Origin: Pristionchus mayeri
Taxonomy: Eukaryota > Nematoda > Chromadorea > Rhabditida > Neodiplogasteridae
DNA: 64,000 nt
Assembly (NCBI GenBank): GCA_036245805.1
Contig: BTRK01000003.1
Span: 38,891,215 to 38,955,214, forward strand
Reading direction: 5' to 3'
The notes beneath the pieces were generated by a model, which saw only the letters and a list, made by a program, of their open reading frames with translations, did no database searches and had not been told where the DNA came from. Below are positions 1 to 12,456 of this stretch, piece after piece. Positions within the stretch are counted from its first letter, which is position 1. Every line of letters starts with the position of its first letter. A program made the translations under genes and the position numbers.

Positions 1-216
1 ATTAGGATTATTGCAATGTGACTTTTATTTTATATAAGCACGATGCACAAGGGTAGTTTCCCATAACCTTACAAGAGTGATATTGAAGGACGTATGCATT
101 GCGATTACTAGTTTAGATTTAATTATTGAATGCGCAAATATGCTCGTAGGGTCAACCTGTTTGTCGTTATTTTACTGTTCAACATTTAAAATTATTTTTA
201 ATTATTAAAAACTCAG

Positions 217-306
217 GCGTGCAACTTCTCGAAGGAGGAGCTGGCGAAGCGGGAGGTCGTCCCATCGACATCGCCAACAACAAGGAGTTCCGGGAGCCGG
301 CCGACG
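217..306 (+). pseudogene. Phosphatidylinositol transfer protein exon, frameshifted
   Basis: This exon lies between an acceptor (ACTCAG) and a GTAAGT donor. The first half reads ACNFSKEELAKREVV and the second half, one base out of frame, reads PIDIANNKEFREPAD. Together they match the PITP signature of the form KREVV-x-IDIAN. PITPs carry phosphatidylinositol or phosphatidylcholine between membranes in the cytosol. The one-base shift after REVV cannot be fixed by splicing, so I call it broken. The next PITP exon follows at 639; an earlier PITP exon sits far away at 47744. Recognition is by memory of the family, not by alignment. Confidence 0.68.
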
Positions 307-638
307 GTAAGTAGGCTCTACTTTTAATGACGGGATTCGCCATATCATTTCCTTGAAACTGAAAAGTAGCTATCCTAATTATTGCTGAAACTCGTGCCAT
401 AAAAAAAGAGAGCCCGGAGCCGAAAATGTCGAGGGTAACTAGATAACTAGCCTGCGGCCGGTCTGTTTGTCGAAGATATGCATATTGGATCTACTTTTGA
501 TTCTCAGATCGCCATAGTGATTTTGTATTTTTTGATTGTGATGGTCCCTCATGAATTCTAAAAGTTGCCAAGCCAATTTGTGATTCTCAAGAAGATTCAA
601 AATGTTTATAATTAAATTATTTAAATATCGAATGCCAG

Positions 639-755
639 GTGATGTGCGCGTACAAGCTGGTATCCGTGCACTTCAAGTGATTCGGCTTCCAGCATATGGT
701 CGAGAGCTTCTCCCACAAGCAGCACCCCCGACTGTTCTCAAAGTTTCACCGCGAG
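639..755 (+). pseudogene. Phosphatidylinositol transfer protein exon with in-frame stop
   Basis: After the acceptor ATGCCAG the frame reads VMCAYKLVSVHFK, then a TGA (678-680), then FGFQHMVESFSHKQHPRLF and SKFHRE. PITPs have MCAYKLV..FKW(F/W)GLQ..VE at this place, so the TGA replaces the conserved Trp codon TGG. The exon probably ends near a GTTCGT at 756. Together with the frameshift in the previous exon this points to a dead PITP copy, of which only the C-terminal half is in this place. A TGA reassignment or a sequencing error are weaker alternatives. Confidence 0.7.
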
Positions 756-897
756 GTTCGTGTTTCGGACGATTCGTTTATGAGGTGTCAATGAAACATG
801 AAAGTGGTGGGACGAGCGATCACTTTGCGAAGGACTCGTGGCATTTCGAATATAGGAGTACTGCAGCTACTGATCGGACCTTATACTGCAGGTGCAG

Positions 898-1543
898 TCT
901 GGCATCAACTCCGACTTTGTCATCCCACTGCCAAACGTCACCAACTCCGACATGCAGCTCATCCTCAACTGGCTGCAGGGGTAAGTTATTTTTAAATATT
1001 TTAAATAAAAATTTGAAAAAAACGAAAATATGCTAAGGATAATATTTTGTAGTTTCCCACCCCACCCCACCGAGCAAGAGGTAGAAACGCGCCACAACAG
1101 CGACAACAAATACTGCGGACGGGTACGGTCTCGTGAGGGTTCGGTGGTTTTAACCTGATGTCTAATTAAAATTGATGTCCTTACAGACCCAGATCGCGCC
1201 CCTAGAACGACGCTTCTTCGAGGCACTACCCACGGCGAACGCGCTGTTCGGCATGCTCAATTCAGCGATGTAAGAATTTTTTTAAATATTATTTCTAGAT
1301 TTTCGAAAATATGACAAACGATAACGCCAATCTCACACAGGTACCTCGACATTCCTTCGATCTCCGAGGCTGGCTCATCCTATATGGCCGAGAAGATAAA
1401 GGTATACGACTGTGGTTGAAATTGAGCTTTGATATACACAGGACACGGCTGTGGAAGAAGCGCGTGCCTACATGAATCTGCCCGATGACATACAAGGATG
1501 GGAAATGGATCAGATGAAGGATGACCTGCTGTGGTTGAAACAG
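898..1543 (+). CDS. Skp1-related protein (SKR family), partial model
   Basis: Five exons join in frame: about 898-980, 1053-1122, 1187-1269, 1341-1401 and 1442-1543, all with GT/AG borders and matching phases. The product has the Skp1 order: SGINSDFVIPLPNV (Skp1 has VIPLPNV), then RRFFEALPTANALFGMLN (Skp1 WD..FL..L..LFELILAAN), then SAMYLDIPSISEAG (AANYLDIK.L), then AEKIKDTAVEEARAYMNLPD (the IKGKTPEEIR..FNI segment) and a C-terminal DDLLWLKQ in place of ENQWC. Skp1 proteins link cullin-1 to F-box proteins in SCF ubiquitin ligases, and nematodes have expanded sets. I could not place the N-terminal BTB-fold exon or the exact stop; read-through from 1543 stops at about 1599. Its position between PITP and AADAC fragments suggests a shuffled locus. 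Confidence 0.72.
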
Positions 1544-1942
1544 GTATTGGTCATTGTTCAATCAATATCTAATCGATATCTAATGCCAGGATGCCCCAGG
1601 TAAGCGAGGGAGCTAGGGAATGGGATGGTCGAATAGGGTCGTATAGTGAGGTCGCTAGGCTCCTCGCTTGGCCATCCTTAGTATGGACGTGGGGAAAGTG
1701 GTGATCATCTCTAGTGAGGGCTTGTATATACAGCGGCAATTATTTCAACGTACACTATCTCGATGGAATATCACTCCATTCAACTCAACATTGACATATT
1801 TATCGTGGCCATTTAATGGTTCAATTTTTCGATTCATCCTCCTTATATTTGTATTCCAAAACGCAGTCAACCATAGGAAAGGCTTTGTTGGAAAAAAAAA
1901 CACTAGTCTCAGCCGAAACCATATTTACTATAATTATTGTAG

Positions 1943-2907
1943 ACCCCTCTCTGTGGCCTTTTACTGCCTGTGGTACGCGGGCGTCGACGTGAATGCGCAC
2001 TCCGAGTTCGCCCACGCCGCAACCACAAACGGATACGTGAGCGAGGAGGCCAGGAATCAGGTACGGTATCGATTGATGGTTACGGTATGAGAAGGTATTG
2101 ATCGTTACAGTACATGGACTACAACGTGCTGCCGGAGGCCTTCCATGACGATGTTAATGCCACGGACCTCCCGCAGCCGGTGATCGTCAAGAAGGAGTTG
2201 ATGGTACGGTAGCCCATACGTGGGCAGTGATTGCTGCTGAGTTTTAAAACCCGGGATGGCGCCCACTAGTTCAGTGACAAAACCGGCAAGGTTTACGGAA
2301 ACTGGTGCACTAAAATTGGCAGAAGTATTATCCAGAGGTGGGCACGGTCCGGCCCAAATTTGAGGGCATTCGATTATCTCATAGGGGCATTTGATTAGGA
2401 CCAAAGGTATTAGATTTTTAGAACGACCGTTCCACAGCCTACTTTGAGACACAATTCTGGAAGATTTGGACAACTTCTAAAATTTTCAAAATTTCGCCCC
2501 ATCCACGGGCATTAGATTTTCTCCTGGGGGCATTTGATTAGGATCAAAGGCATTTGATTTTTAGAATCACTGTTTGCCAGGCTACTTTGAGCCAAAGTAC
2601 AGGAGGGACTGAACAACTTCGTAAAAATTGTGGGTCGTTGCCTGCCCACGTATGGTATTATCCAAAACCGGGATGGCTTTGCTGCTAGAATCAAGGGTGC
2701 CCATGTTCTGCGGTAGCCTTGGCTACGATAATCTATCACAATCTGGTTTTGTAGGAGTACGTCATGCCGTTCCTGACGAATCCGGACTTCGCTCCGATGA
2801 TGCAGCCCGATCTGTCCGACCTGCCGCGCGCCCTATTCGCCACGTGCGAGTTCGACGTGCTGCGAGATGAGGGAGCCATCTACGCCCATCGACTGAAGGA
2901 GACCAAG
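1943..2907 (+). pseudogene. AADAC-like lipase, 3' exons only (copy 1)
   Basis: Three exons in phase: 1943-2060 (ends WYAGVDVNAHSEFAHAATTN... ARNQ), 2111-2203 (YMDYNVLPEAFHDDVNATDL...) and 2755-2907 (EYVMPFLTNPDFAPMMQPDL, then ATCEFDVLRDEGAIYAHRLK). This is the C-terminal half of the hormone-sensitive-lipase/arylacetamide deacetylase family; the Asp of CEFDVLRDEG (codon 2854-2856) is the expected catalytic acid. The oxyanion HGGG and GDSAG serine exons are not upstream, where Skp1-related and PITP exons lie instead. The His exon (HGFHG type) is not seen downstream; the opposite-strand THAP/RNase-H-like gene begins there. So this is a partial gene, or its other exons lie elsewhere. Confidence 0.68.
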
Positions 2908-3073
2908 GTGAGTAGGAGCGGAGGGACAGGGGGGGGGGGTATATTTTCAAAAGTTATTTATTAATCACCATCAACACAAGTACAAATTGAGGATATACAT
3001 AATAATGAAAGTTGGAAAATACGCATGTGCCCCTAACAATTGTCCAGTCCCTGCATGTTCCTATTAACTAATC

Positions 3074-6000
3074 CTACTTCTTTCCTCTGCCCCTCTTGGC
3101 TGGCTCGTTTCCATCCCCCTCGTAACCTTCCTCTTCTCCATCCGCTTCCTCCCCTCTTCCCCTCTTCGTCTTCCTCACTCTCCTCGGTCTCTCTGGCTGC
3201 TTCACCTCCCCTTCTTCGCCTGCTTCCTCTTCCTCAGATGTCTCGTCTTCCTCTGCCACCCTCCCCTTCCCTCTGGTGCTTCCTCTCGCCTTCCCTTGCT
3301 CCCTTCGCCCCCTTCCACGATCAGCTGGAGTCTTCGGCTCCTCCTCCTCTCCTTCGTTCCACTCGGAACCAGAAGAACGAGTCTCCTCCCTCGTCTCTCC
3401 CCTCTCATGATCCGACTCCGAATCGCGTTCATCACTGAACACGATCGGGTCCATGATGGGGTTCGAGTCCGAGTCGACCTCTTCACCGTATCCTCCTCCC
3501 AACTCGACGGACGCATCACTCTCTCCTCCATCGTCTACCGCATTCCCTTCCTCCTGGCCCTGCTCCTCCCCGTAGAGCGTCTTCACATAGGTGAACGAAT
3601 CGGGGGCGCCGACCTTCTTGAGGTATGCGTCCAGCTTCCTTTGGCGAACCACGTCTTGGACCTCCTTCCAAACCTAAAATATTTGTTTGTTTTCTACTAG
3701 CAAATATATTACTGAGATGGAATTAAAGATGCTAACCTCTCCTCTCCATTTGTGATCTACTGCAGTCATTTTCCTCTTCACGCTCAGCACCTCCCTTCCC
3801 TTCACTCTTGTCACATATGAGGATTTCTCCTTCCTGAGATGGAGAAGATCGGCCATCGCGATGGCGTTATGATGCAGCACTGCGAGTTTGATCTTCTCAT
3901 GGTAGAAGTGGGGGGAGCTGAATATGCGTTGTAGTAGCTCAGTTACTGTAGCTGGTTCTTTAAACTTTTGCTCAGCTTCCATAATGCGTAGGTCTTATAA
4001 TGTCTTACATGGCGATATCCTTGGGCACATAGAGGTTAATCAGTCGGTTGAAGGATTCGCAGGGAGAGGTGTTCTTCTTGGGTGAAGCACGGAGGAATCC
4101 AGAGAGGAAGGTGGGCTTCAGTATCACCTTTTTGAGCAGTCGGAATTCCTCGCTCTTCCTGTCGATCTTGTGCTGTGGTGACTCCGGTAGATCCTTGTGC
4201 GTGCATTCGCTGATCCCAGACAGAAACGGCACCTTTGTTGTATTCATTTTAACACATTTCATGCATGAGATAATACATCTAATAGTCAATTATTTAATTA
4301 TGTATTCGCACTAACTTTCTCGAAGTGCCTATGACGCCCACACACATGAGCGAGGACGCTCTTCCATCTCTCGAGACCCTTTGCCCTGCTCTTCCGGTAT
4401 TGGTAGTGGACGTGGTAGCAGTGATTAATAATGGGCTTCCACCAATGCTTGACCAGGGCGCATTTCTTCTTCTTGCTCAGCTAAATTCAGTTGTAAATAT
4501 TGTATACGTATCATGTTTTAAAGTACCCCACCGAGGAACGTTTTTTCGAATTCGATGTAAGAGCTTGAACAGAGGGAAAATCAATGCCCTGACGCGCAAT
4601 TTCAAAAAATACTGTATCAAACAGTATATCGATTACCAGGGGAGTGCTGCACGAGGCATGTATTTTGGGTCATGGTAGGTCAAGACTAAGTATCGTACCC
4701 AATCGATCGTACAGTACCCCCAGATACCGTATGATGCTACCGTACTCCAGAATATCGTGAACAAACTTTATTTTCAAAAAGTCAATATACCGTACCCAAT
4801 CTATCCTACAGTACCCATACCGTAACCCTGTGTAAAGTACCCCTTGCTACCGTAATCCACACCACTGCGGTCAATCAACTGACGTTTTTCCAAAACATTT
4901 ACCATTGAGTTGATTCTTGCTCTATACCGTACCCAATAGATAGTACAGTACTCCTGATACCGTATATCACTACCGTTACCCCGATTATCGTGAACTAACT
5001 TTATTTTTTTTCTGGTACCATGTTCAATCGATTATACATCACCCAAGTAACTACCGTAACCCAGTTTCTTGGGTCAGATCCAGTTCCTTGGGTCAAACAT
5101 TTTTCTAAAAATCCAAAATAGGTTTTAACATTATTTTAAAGTATCCTACCGTATATGTGATTATTGTATAATCATTTTATGATCAATTTTTGATTTTTAG
5201 AAAAATGTTTTTAAAAAAACACGTTCCTCGGTGGGGTACTTTAACGCTTGCTTCTCTAACTACTAATCAATTACCTCTCTCAGATTGCTGTTGATTCCCT
5301 TCACTAGGTGCCAGAAGTCAAGAGAGTGTCTAATTTTGGAGAAGAGTGGATCGGTTCTTAGCATTTTTCCGATTTTAGCGTCATTGTCAGAAGTTACACT
5401 TCTTATCTAGGAAGGCGTAGCATTACTCATGTTTCACTACTGCTGATTAGTTAGTCCTGAACTGTGATAGCTGACCGTAAAGAGTTTTGACAATAATATC
5501 TTCAGCCCTCGCTTCACTCCCTCTTTCTCCATCCGCCCACTCACACCATCTGTAATGTACACCACTTGTGATCAACTCACTAGTTACTAATATCAACTAA
5601 CACTACCTATTCCCTTCATGTCCTTGTGCATGTTGACTGCCTTGAGAACTAGGTTCGTGGCAAGATCAACGATGCTGTTGGTGTTGTTCCGAGCAGTGAA
5701 CCCCCGTGTGCCGTACCGACCATCGACAGCCACATCGATTCCTCTCTTCTAAACAGTTAAAACTCGATTAAGATTTTTTACCTTTATACGGACACCAAGT
5801 GATTTTATGTTTAACTAATTTTACAGTCTGATATTTCAGATCCGAGAAGAGACTCGCCCATCTCAATGCAGCACCGGCTGGAGCACTATGAGGTTATGAG
5901 GGGAGAGAGGGGTATATTAGTAAGTACCGTACCCCCTCATGGGCACTTTTTCAGGAACGGGCCGAGGTAAGCGGCCGGGGCCTGCGCTCGTCTGATTTTG

Positions 6001-7628
6001 AGGTAAGCTACAGTTCAAATAACAAATCTGATTGAAACTGTGAAATCTCTGACCCCGCTGACATTTCTGACTGTATCCTCGACGACCTTCTCGTGTCTTT
6101 CGTAGACCGTATCTACAGCTGGTATCACAACCTCTGCCAGATGCGATTTCAGTGTGCTGTAGCATGGAAGGGCGACTCCCAATTCTTTCCCCATGTCGAG
6201 AAATCTCTGAATTTCACAATCGGGTTCATATTACTTTCGATATAGTCCATCTATTATGATCTAATCTTCAATAGGCATATGCTAACCGGAGTAGAAACGG
6301 CTGTGGTGTGGAGGGTCGTCGATAGTTTGAGATTACCCTCGAAAAAGCCCTCGATCTGTTCTTGGGAAGTCCACTTCACAATCCGTTCGCAAACATTGCA
6401 AAACCATTCCAGACAGAGGGTGGATCCGACACACCACGAGCGGAAGGATCCGGCTCGGATCTCGGCGGCGCCACACTCACGACAACGTTTGAAAAGGGGG
6501 AGAAGGGACGACTTGAAGACCAAGTAGAAAGTGTTTTCGTCTTGTATTGTCGGCCCGTTTTTTTTCCACTTCGTTGTCCGATGTTGCCTCAGTGCACATA
6601 GTTTCTTGAGATGGTGCGTATGACTGAATTTCGATTTTCATTGTGTCCAAAACGATCCTAAATACCTAGGCGATAGGGATGGCATTGCAATAAATGTACT
6701 TATTCTGCGTACTCTCCGCACGGGTGAAAGACTATGGAGAAGGAAGACGAAAATCTTTTCTTGCGATGCCATCCCTAGTATCCCCACTATGTAATAATTC
6801 GAGGAATAGTATTTACATCATTCTCATTTTTTTAAACATTTAAATCACATTGTTTTATAACTCAGAACCATTGAAATTGTCTTGTATGCTATTTGTGCAG
6901 TAAAGACTAAAGTACTTTTATACTTATATCATCTGATATGTGTCTCAACTGAATCATTTGCGTACCCCAGATTGCGCACGATGCGGAGATGGAGGTTCTG
7001 TCGGTGGATCAAACGGTAGGTCAAACATCGCATTTGCGATGCCATCTATGCTACCCTCGGATGGATCTTCGTCCATCGTCCCACTCTGTAACATTCGTAT
7101 TGTTATTTTGATTCAAATGCTTATTTTCGCCTCCCCAGGGCTTGTGCAAATTACCTCCTCAGGGCATATCTTATGTTTCCATTGCCTCCCCAGGGCATAC
7201 TAGAGAAACGATTGTGGCCTATATGATATAATAATGCGTACAATACCTGTTTCCTAACCTCCCTTTCAAGCCTTGGAGCATCCGTGGATTGGTCTTCTCG
7301 CAACTGATAGGTAGCATAACGACAAAGTAATACAACGACTGAATACTGCGGAGGTGCAGTGCGAGTATTAGAGGCACAATCGATAGATAACACTAGATCA
7401 ATAGATACTCACGTCGTCCGGTAGAGGCCCTCCTCTCTTGAAGTGATTGAGACACATCCTAGGCGTCTTCCCTTCAGCGTACATCCCGGCTACTCTCTTC
7501 TCCAGCTCGTCGTGCTCCTCCTCCAGTAGATTCAATCGCAGCAGCCACTCCTTCCTCTTCTCCTCCTTCTTCGGTACCGTTTTCGCGACCTCTACTTTAC
7601 GTGGGCAGACAACGCATTTGAAGGGCAT
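3074..7628 (-). CDS. THAP-like zinc finger / RNase-H-like transposase-related protein, copy 1
   Basis: Minus-strand gene of about 12 exons. Exon 1 starts at ATG 7628-7626 and encodes a C2CH finger: CVVC near residue 5, then C-x3-H in CLNHF. Later exons, roughly: 7311-7247 and 7085-6971 (acidic linker), 6645-6260 (CRECGAAEIRAGS...CNVC, a possible second zinc site), 6205-6050, 5755-5605 (VAVDGRYGTRGFT), 5555-5478, 5395-5275 (SVTSDNDAKIGKM...LDFWHLVKGI), 4480-4326, 4237-4013 (NTSPCESFN), 3995-3738, and 3680-3074 with a long Asp/Glu-rich then Lys/Arg-rich tail ending near 3074. The order DGR-Y-G-T, then D..DFWH, then CESFN fits a DDE-type RNase-H fold; that reading is inference. No broken frame was noticed in the exons I followed. 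It could be a domesticated transposase or a cellular DNA-binding protein. Confidence 0.65.
4515..5246. mobile_element. Inverted-repeat MITE in an intron of the copy-1 THAP gene
   Basis: The left end TTTAAAGTACCCCACCGAGG (about 4518) is answered by CCTCGGTGGGGTACTTTAA near 5245. The inside holds many short TACCGTA/GTACCC repeats and the core GGGTCAGATCCAGTTCCTTGGGTCA. The matching intron of copy 2 (about 52806-52890) is only some 85 bp and lacks the element, so this is an insertion made after the duplication or lost from the other copy. A TTAA target duplication is possible. Confidence 0.75.
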
Positions 7629-8299
7629 CTACTAGGAGGCAATTGCACGATATACATTGACAGCAGAACACAAAATAGTCTAAGTTCATTCGTGCGCAGT
7701 TGCGTTAAACTGGTTTACTAACCGCATACATACGAACAAACGTGATTAGCGATACAATACAAAGCAGTTTTAAGCAAAATACAACAAGAATCGCTGAAAA
7801 TAAACAGGAAAACAGCGGAAAATGGTTGAAAGAGTTCGAGTGCGACCAGTCCATGAAAATTTTAATCAATTCGTATCAAATACCGTAATTGTAATACCTC
7901 GACTACACGAACAGCAAATATTTTTATTTCCCGGCTTTGTTTATTTTTAGCTTTAATAAAATTTATTTAATTTTTTTGAATTAGTGCATTGAAATGAGGG
8001 AACAAAACTGCGCAAATTGAAGCACAGTTGATTTTTGACTGGTGGGTACCTTTAAAGGAGGAGCAAACTCAAAATTCAATTTTGAAACTATAATATGCAC
8101 TGCCTAGAGCTCCACAACGATAAGAAGCTCCTAAAGTTGTACATTGATATCTCCATTCCGAACAGAGTTATAACTAGTTGGCTGGGGTCCAGATCAGGGA
8201 AAGCTCAGGGAAGAGGGCGAGATAACACACGACTTGAAGAGAGTGCGTCCCTACATGAAACATATTCCAACCGAGCGCGCGTTTGTATTTACTCCTCCT

Positions 8300-8678
8300 T
8301 TAACAAATTTTAAGACTTTTTTACTTTGGGGAGTTTATCGATCAAATTTTAGTTACGGTCGGAAATCAATATTTCGATTTTTACTTCCGACATTCTTGGC
8401 TTGGAAGAAAGCTTGGAGAAAGCGGCTACAGTAATCTTTAAACCACAATTCAAGTTGGCAGCCTCCTTCCTCATTTTTAACGAAATATATATTTTTCAAA
8501 AATTATGATATTATCATGGAATGTGTATTAGTTCATGTAGAAGCTATAGAGACAATAAAATTTGTGGAGGTTCTTATTTTCGGGGGTTTGTATAAATGTC
8601 GGAAGTAAAAGTTTCCGACCGTAGCTAAAATTTGATCGATAAACTCCCCAAAGTAAAAAAAGTCTTAAAATTTGTTAA
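8300..8678. mobile_element. Short inverted-repeat MITE, TTAA-flanked
   Basis: The ends TTAACAAATTTTAAGAC and GTCTTAAAATTTGTTAA mirror each other, and the arms continue through TTTACTTTGGGGAGTTTATCG with its reverse complement near 8640. TTAA at both tips fits a piggyBac-type target site. No transposase inside. The rest of 7630-9660 shows no gene I can support. Confidence 0.7.
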
Positions 8679-9664
8679 GGAATGCAGCGCCCTTACCGCA
8701 AAAGCGATCTGAGTCGATATAAATATTTTCCGAGATTACTGTAGTTTTCGCCCAGATCCGCGCCTGTGGCTGCGCGGATGCGAATCGAAATTATATATCG
8801 ATGCTCGTATGTTTCTCTCGTTGAGTACTACCATCTGGTGAAGTCAGAAGGAATTCGAATTGTCGGTCATTGCCAGGAATATTTTGGTTTTCTGAGATAG
8901 TGCGTTATATGTAAACCAAAATCTTCAACCACAGTCCAGCTTGTGCGTCACATTGGTGGGAAATCTTAAATAATATTTATTTGTAAAAGATAATCAGAAG
9001 GCACTAAAATATTCACAAGGAACAAAATGCCGAAAATGTACTGTCCCGTCACTTTCCGGTTGCCACTTGACTACAAATTTTATTGAAATACATACAACCA
9101 ATGTTCGACTGTTAGATAGTCCAATAAATATAACTAATTAATTCCGACTTCGTAGCTTAATGATTCTCTTCATGATGTCCGCTCTCTCTCCAGCCTGGCC
9201 AGAGAGAAAGCACGCAGAATAAGCAGAATCTGTTCCCAAGCTTCGATACCTAGATGACTCCTCTCTATTCGCAACTGTTAAATATAGTCAACCAATCTCC
9301 GCCTCACCAATCTCGATAGCGAAGAAGTAACTAGAGTCTTCAAATAGTGCAGTTGATGCGTGCCAACCTCCTGCTATAAGACGAAATTCATTTTAATCAA
9401 ATCAATCCCGGATCAAAGCAAATTACAGTCGGTTTCTAGTTTCGCACATTGATCAGAAACAGTGAGAACGCACCACCACGATTCCTTTGAACTTTTTCCG
9501 GTTGCAAACATACCAATTAAAAAAAAAATGTTCTTTGTCGTCTGTGAAATACTAATTTCTCACCAATTGAATTATTTCTTTCTGGGATAAAATTTAGAGA
9601 GTGTCTCACTTTATTTCTAATCCAGCACAGTCATTTGATATTCCTCGGTTATCACTCGCACAGA

Positions 9665-10605
9665 GAAGAGAATATGAGACCGTTCGCGATAGATTCGACA
9701 AAGCCTCGGAACAGCCCAAAATACGTATCACATGAAAACATGTTTTCTGGGGTAGTTTTCGATGCTGAACGTCGTAGTGCACTTCATTTTGCATGAATCG
9801 CTTATCTGTTGTCGGTGTGGTGCCACTTCACTTTCGGCCAAACCTACTTCTTTGTCGTAGCATCCTTGAAATACATGGTAGGAGCACGAAATTTCGTTTA
9901 CCCGAGCAGAATTTCATTGCGAATCGAACGGTGTATTTCATTGATCATGAATGTTTCTCTTTATCGAGAAAAATCGATTTTTTACTCGTTGAAGTGCGAG
10001 AAGGGAGACCTGAATCATTCGAACCGCATTTTCACGCGGATTCGAATGATATAGGCATGTCTGGGGTTTGGAGGTGCCTCGCGAGCGCTATGCCTATTTT
10101 TCTGATTTTTACCCCTTTTTCACTGTGGAAAAGCGAATGAGCGGGAGGAATTCATCGAGAAATGATTCTCCCTCTCATTCTTCGCCCTCTCATTTCGCAT
10201 TTCCACAGTGAAAATGGGGTAAAAATCAGAAAAATAGGCATAGCGCTCGCGAGGCACCTCCAAACCCCAGACATGCCTATATCATTCGAATCAGCGTGAA
10301 AATGCGGTTCGAATGATTCAGGTCTCCCTTCTCGCACTTCAACGAGTAAAAAATCGATTTTTCTCGATAACGAGAAACATTCATGATCAATGAAATACAC
10401 CGTTCGATTCGCAATGAAATTCTGCTCGGGTAAACGAAATTTCGTGCTCCTACCATGTATTTCAAGGATGCTACGACAAAGAAGTAGGTTTGGCCGAAAG
10501 TGAAGTGGCACCACACCGACAACAGTATTTTGGGCTGTTCCGAGGCATCGTTACGATTTGTTGAATCTATCGCAAACGGTCTCATATACTATCGAACGAG
10601 AACGG
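9665..10605. mobile_element. Large palindromic element with about 450-bp arms
   Basis: Sequence from GAGACCGTTCGCGATAGATTC (about 9675) returns as its reverse complement near 10561-10590. The arms continue to a centre at about 10146, flanked by TTCACTGTGG...CCACAGTGAA. The left arm has about 80 extra bases near 9722-9800. Open frames in the two arms give the same translation in opposite directions and look non-coding. No transposase domain is seen. Confidence 0.75.
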
Positions 10606-12455
10606 GTGACGAGATGATTGCGAATATAATTATTAGGAAATTCTGTATTTTTAAAATAACGCTCAAGCACCTGAAAAGGGAAGACGATGAGAAGAAGCGC
10701 CGACGTAAGTACGGACAATTACAAACGTGTTTCTATTAATGTATAACCGATTGGATGCAATAATTAACGCATGCGGCATCTCGGACTTATAAAATTATCG
10801 GGTGACTCTAATCTACCACGTTTCAACTCAACGAAGGTTGTAGCATGATTGGGAACGAAAATAACATGAGCGCAATCCTAATGCATACTTTGTGTTTCGC
10901 AAATTCCTAAAACACCCAGTAACTTCCAATCTAGCGCTGAATTAACGAGTCTACTTTTATAGCAATATCTAAATTTGCTCACCCGTGGGTAGCGATTTAA
11001 TTTCCTACCAGAGTGAGAACGTGTAATCTACGAGGAGAGTCCTTTCTACCTCCATGCGGCATCGATCCACCTGGCACATGCAAAAACAGTACGTCCGGGC
11101 AGAGCAGAATGTGAATATGTAGATATGGATAATTATCACGAATATAAATACATATACATGCATCAATATAGTCATTGTGAGCTGTGTATTTAACACAGGG
11201 CAAACATATCAAGCGGTATACTGAGAAGCAAGACTGACGTTGCAGATGAATTGTTGATCATCAATTTCAGCAACGTTTCAGGAAAAGACAAAGCGGAAAC
11301 TCGTCGGATCAGCAATGTTTCATGAAACGACGAAGCTGAAACTAGCCTTCACATGTTAACTTAATTGATCGGAGGAGAATTCGCATCCAACATAGTGTCC
11401 TTACTTGCTTTTGTCGTTTAAATTCTTTTTGGGGGAACGCTTTATGTTTCATGCTAATGAAACACGCTCTTATTGCTTCTGGCGAATAGTCTTAGAAGTC
11501 ACAGCATTCTGACTTGACAGAAAAGGGAGCTGATTCGAACTGCAATCAGTATACTTGAAATCCTTCTGAAACATCAAATCTAACTCCGTGAATCGCCCTC
11601 TCGGTGAACGGAACTGACCAGACTTATTTGTGTTTCACTCCAACTATGAGTCGCAAAAGTGCTAGAATGATCAAATCGGGGGCATTGTTTTATGTTTCAG
11701 AGGTTTCTCAAATATCGAAGAGCTTTCAAACAGCCTATTTGCAGTTTGGGTTTTCGCGGGAAAATTCAAAAACTTAATCCCTTTGTCTACCCTTATCTGG
11801 AGAGAACAATGGGGTCAGAACGCTATGAAGTTGGATTTCCGATGATCCATCAATGCTGCGGGTTTAAGATTTTTTCCACAATGCACGTCATATTGCTTAC
11901 AACAATAACCTTCAACAATTGGCGATGTCTTATTACTCTTTTTTTAATTTTTAAATACATTTTGAACACTATGTGAAATTATAATCTGCTTTTGTTGCAT
12001 AGGGGTATCATAGACAAATTAACAAGCTTAAAACCCGGAAAAAAGGTTGTGCAATGAGCGTTGTTTCCTCGATTCCTGGATTTTCAATATTTGCACTAAG
12101 TATAATTCTAAGAAATGTGTCTTTCCAGTTTTGAGAGATTGAGATTTCGGGTTGCCACAAATTGTTCGCCTTTGATCGTATCGAGAATTATGTCGCTAAA
12201 AATATTTAAACGATAGTGAAAAGAGGGAGGGGGATGGAAAAGTATTGGTTAGTAGCGTAGGAGTCTAATGCTATTGTAGGTAGATAGGAGTACTCTGATT
12301 CCGTTTCTTCATCTTTCGGATCTCATTGATGTGCTGGACTCGGATGAATAAGATATGCTGCATGATGAGTCCATTTCCTGATAGAGGTATAGATTTGCAT
12401 AAAATTTTAAATTTTATTCTACCGCGATTACTGTATATATGGGGAAATATATTTA
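10606..12455. other. Gene-free stretch
   Basis: AT-rich sequence with only short unconvincing open frames and no protein family or RNA signature that I recognise. It separates two inverted-repeat elements. Confidence 0.5.
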
Positions 12456-12456
12456 T

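Larger units (their letters stand above)
2650..8055. repeat. Segmental duplication, copy 1 (paired with about 50996-55840)
   Basis: From TATTATCCAAAACCGG at about 2653 through the last AADAC exon, the whole opposite-strand THAP/RNase-H-like gene and its 5' flank (...GATTTTTGACTGGT near 8042), the order and sequence match the second block at about 50996-55840. Introns near the AADAC exon match as well as exons do. Copy 1 is longer mainly because a 0.73-kb inverted-repeat element sits in one intron. Divergence in exons is visible at protein level but both copies keep the same exon order. Confidence 0.85.

Noticed and set aside
3040..3438. Ser/Pro-rich plus-strand frames over 3.0-3.7 kb and 51.5-52.0 kb
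   Set aside because: They are antisense shadows of the acidic/basic tail exon of the THAP/RNase-H-like genes.
9793..10514. Paired 115/120-residue frames
   Set aside because: Mirror images produced by a palindromic element; no domain.
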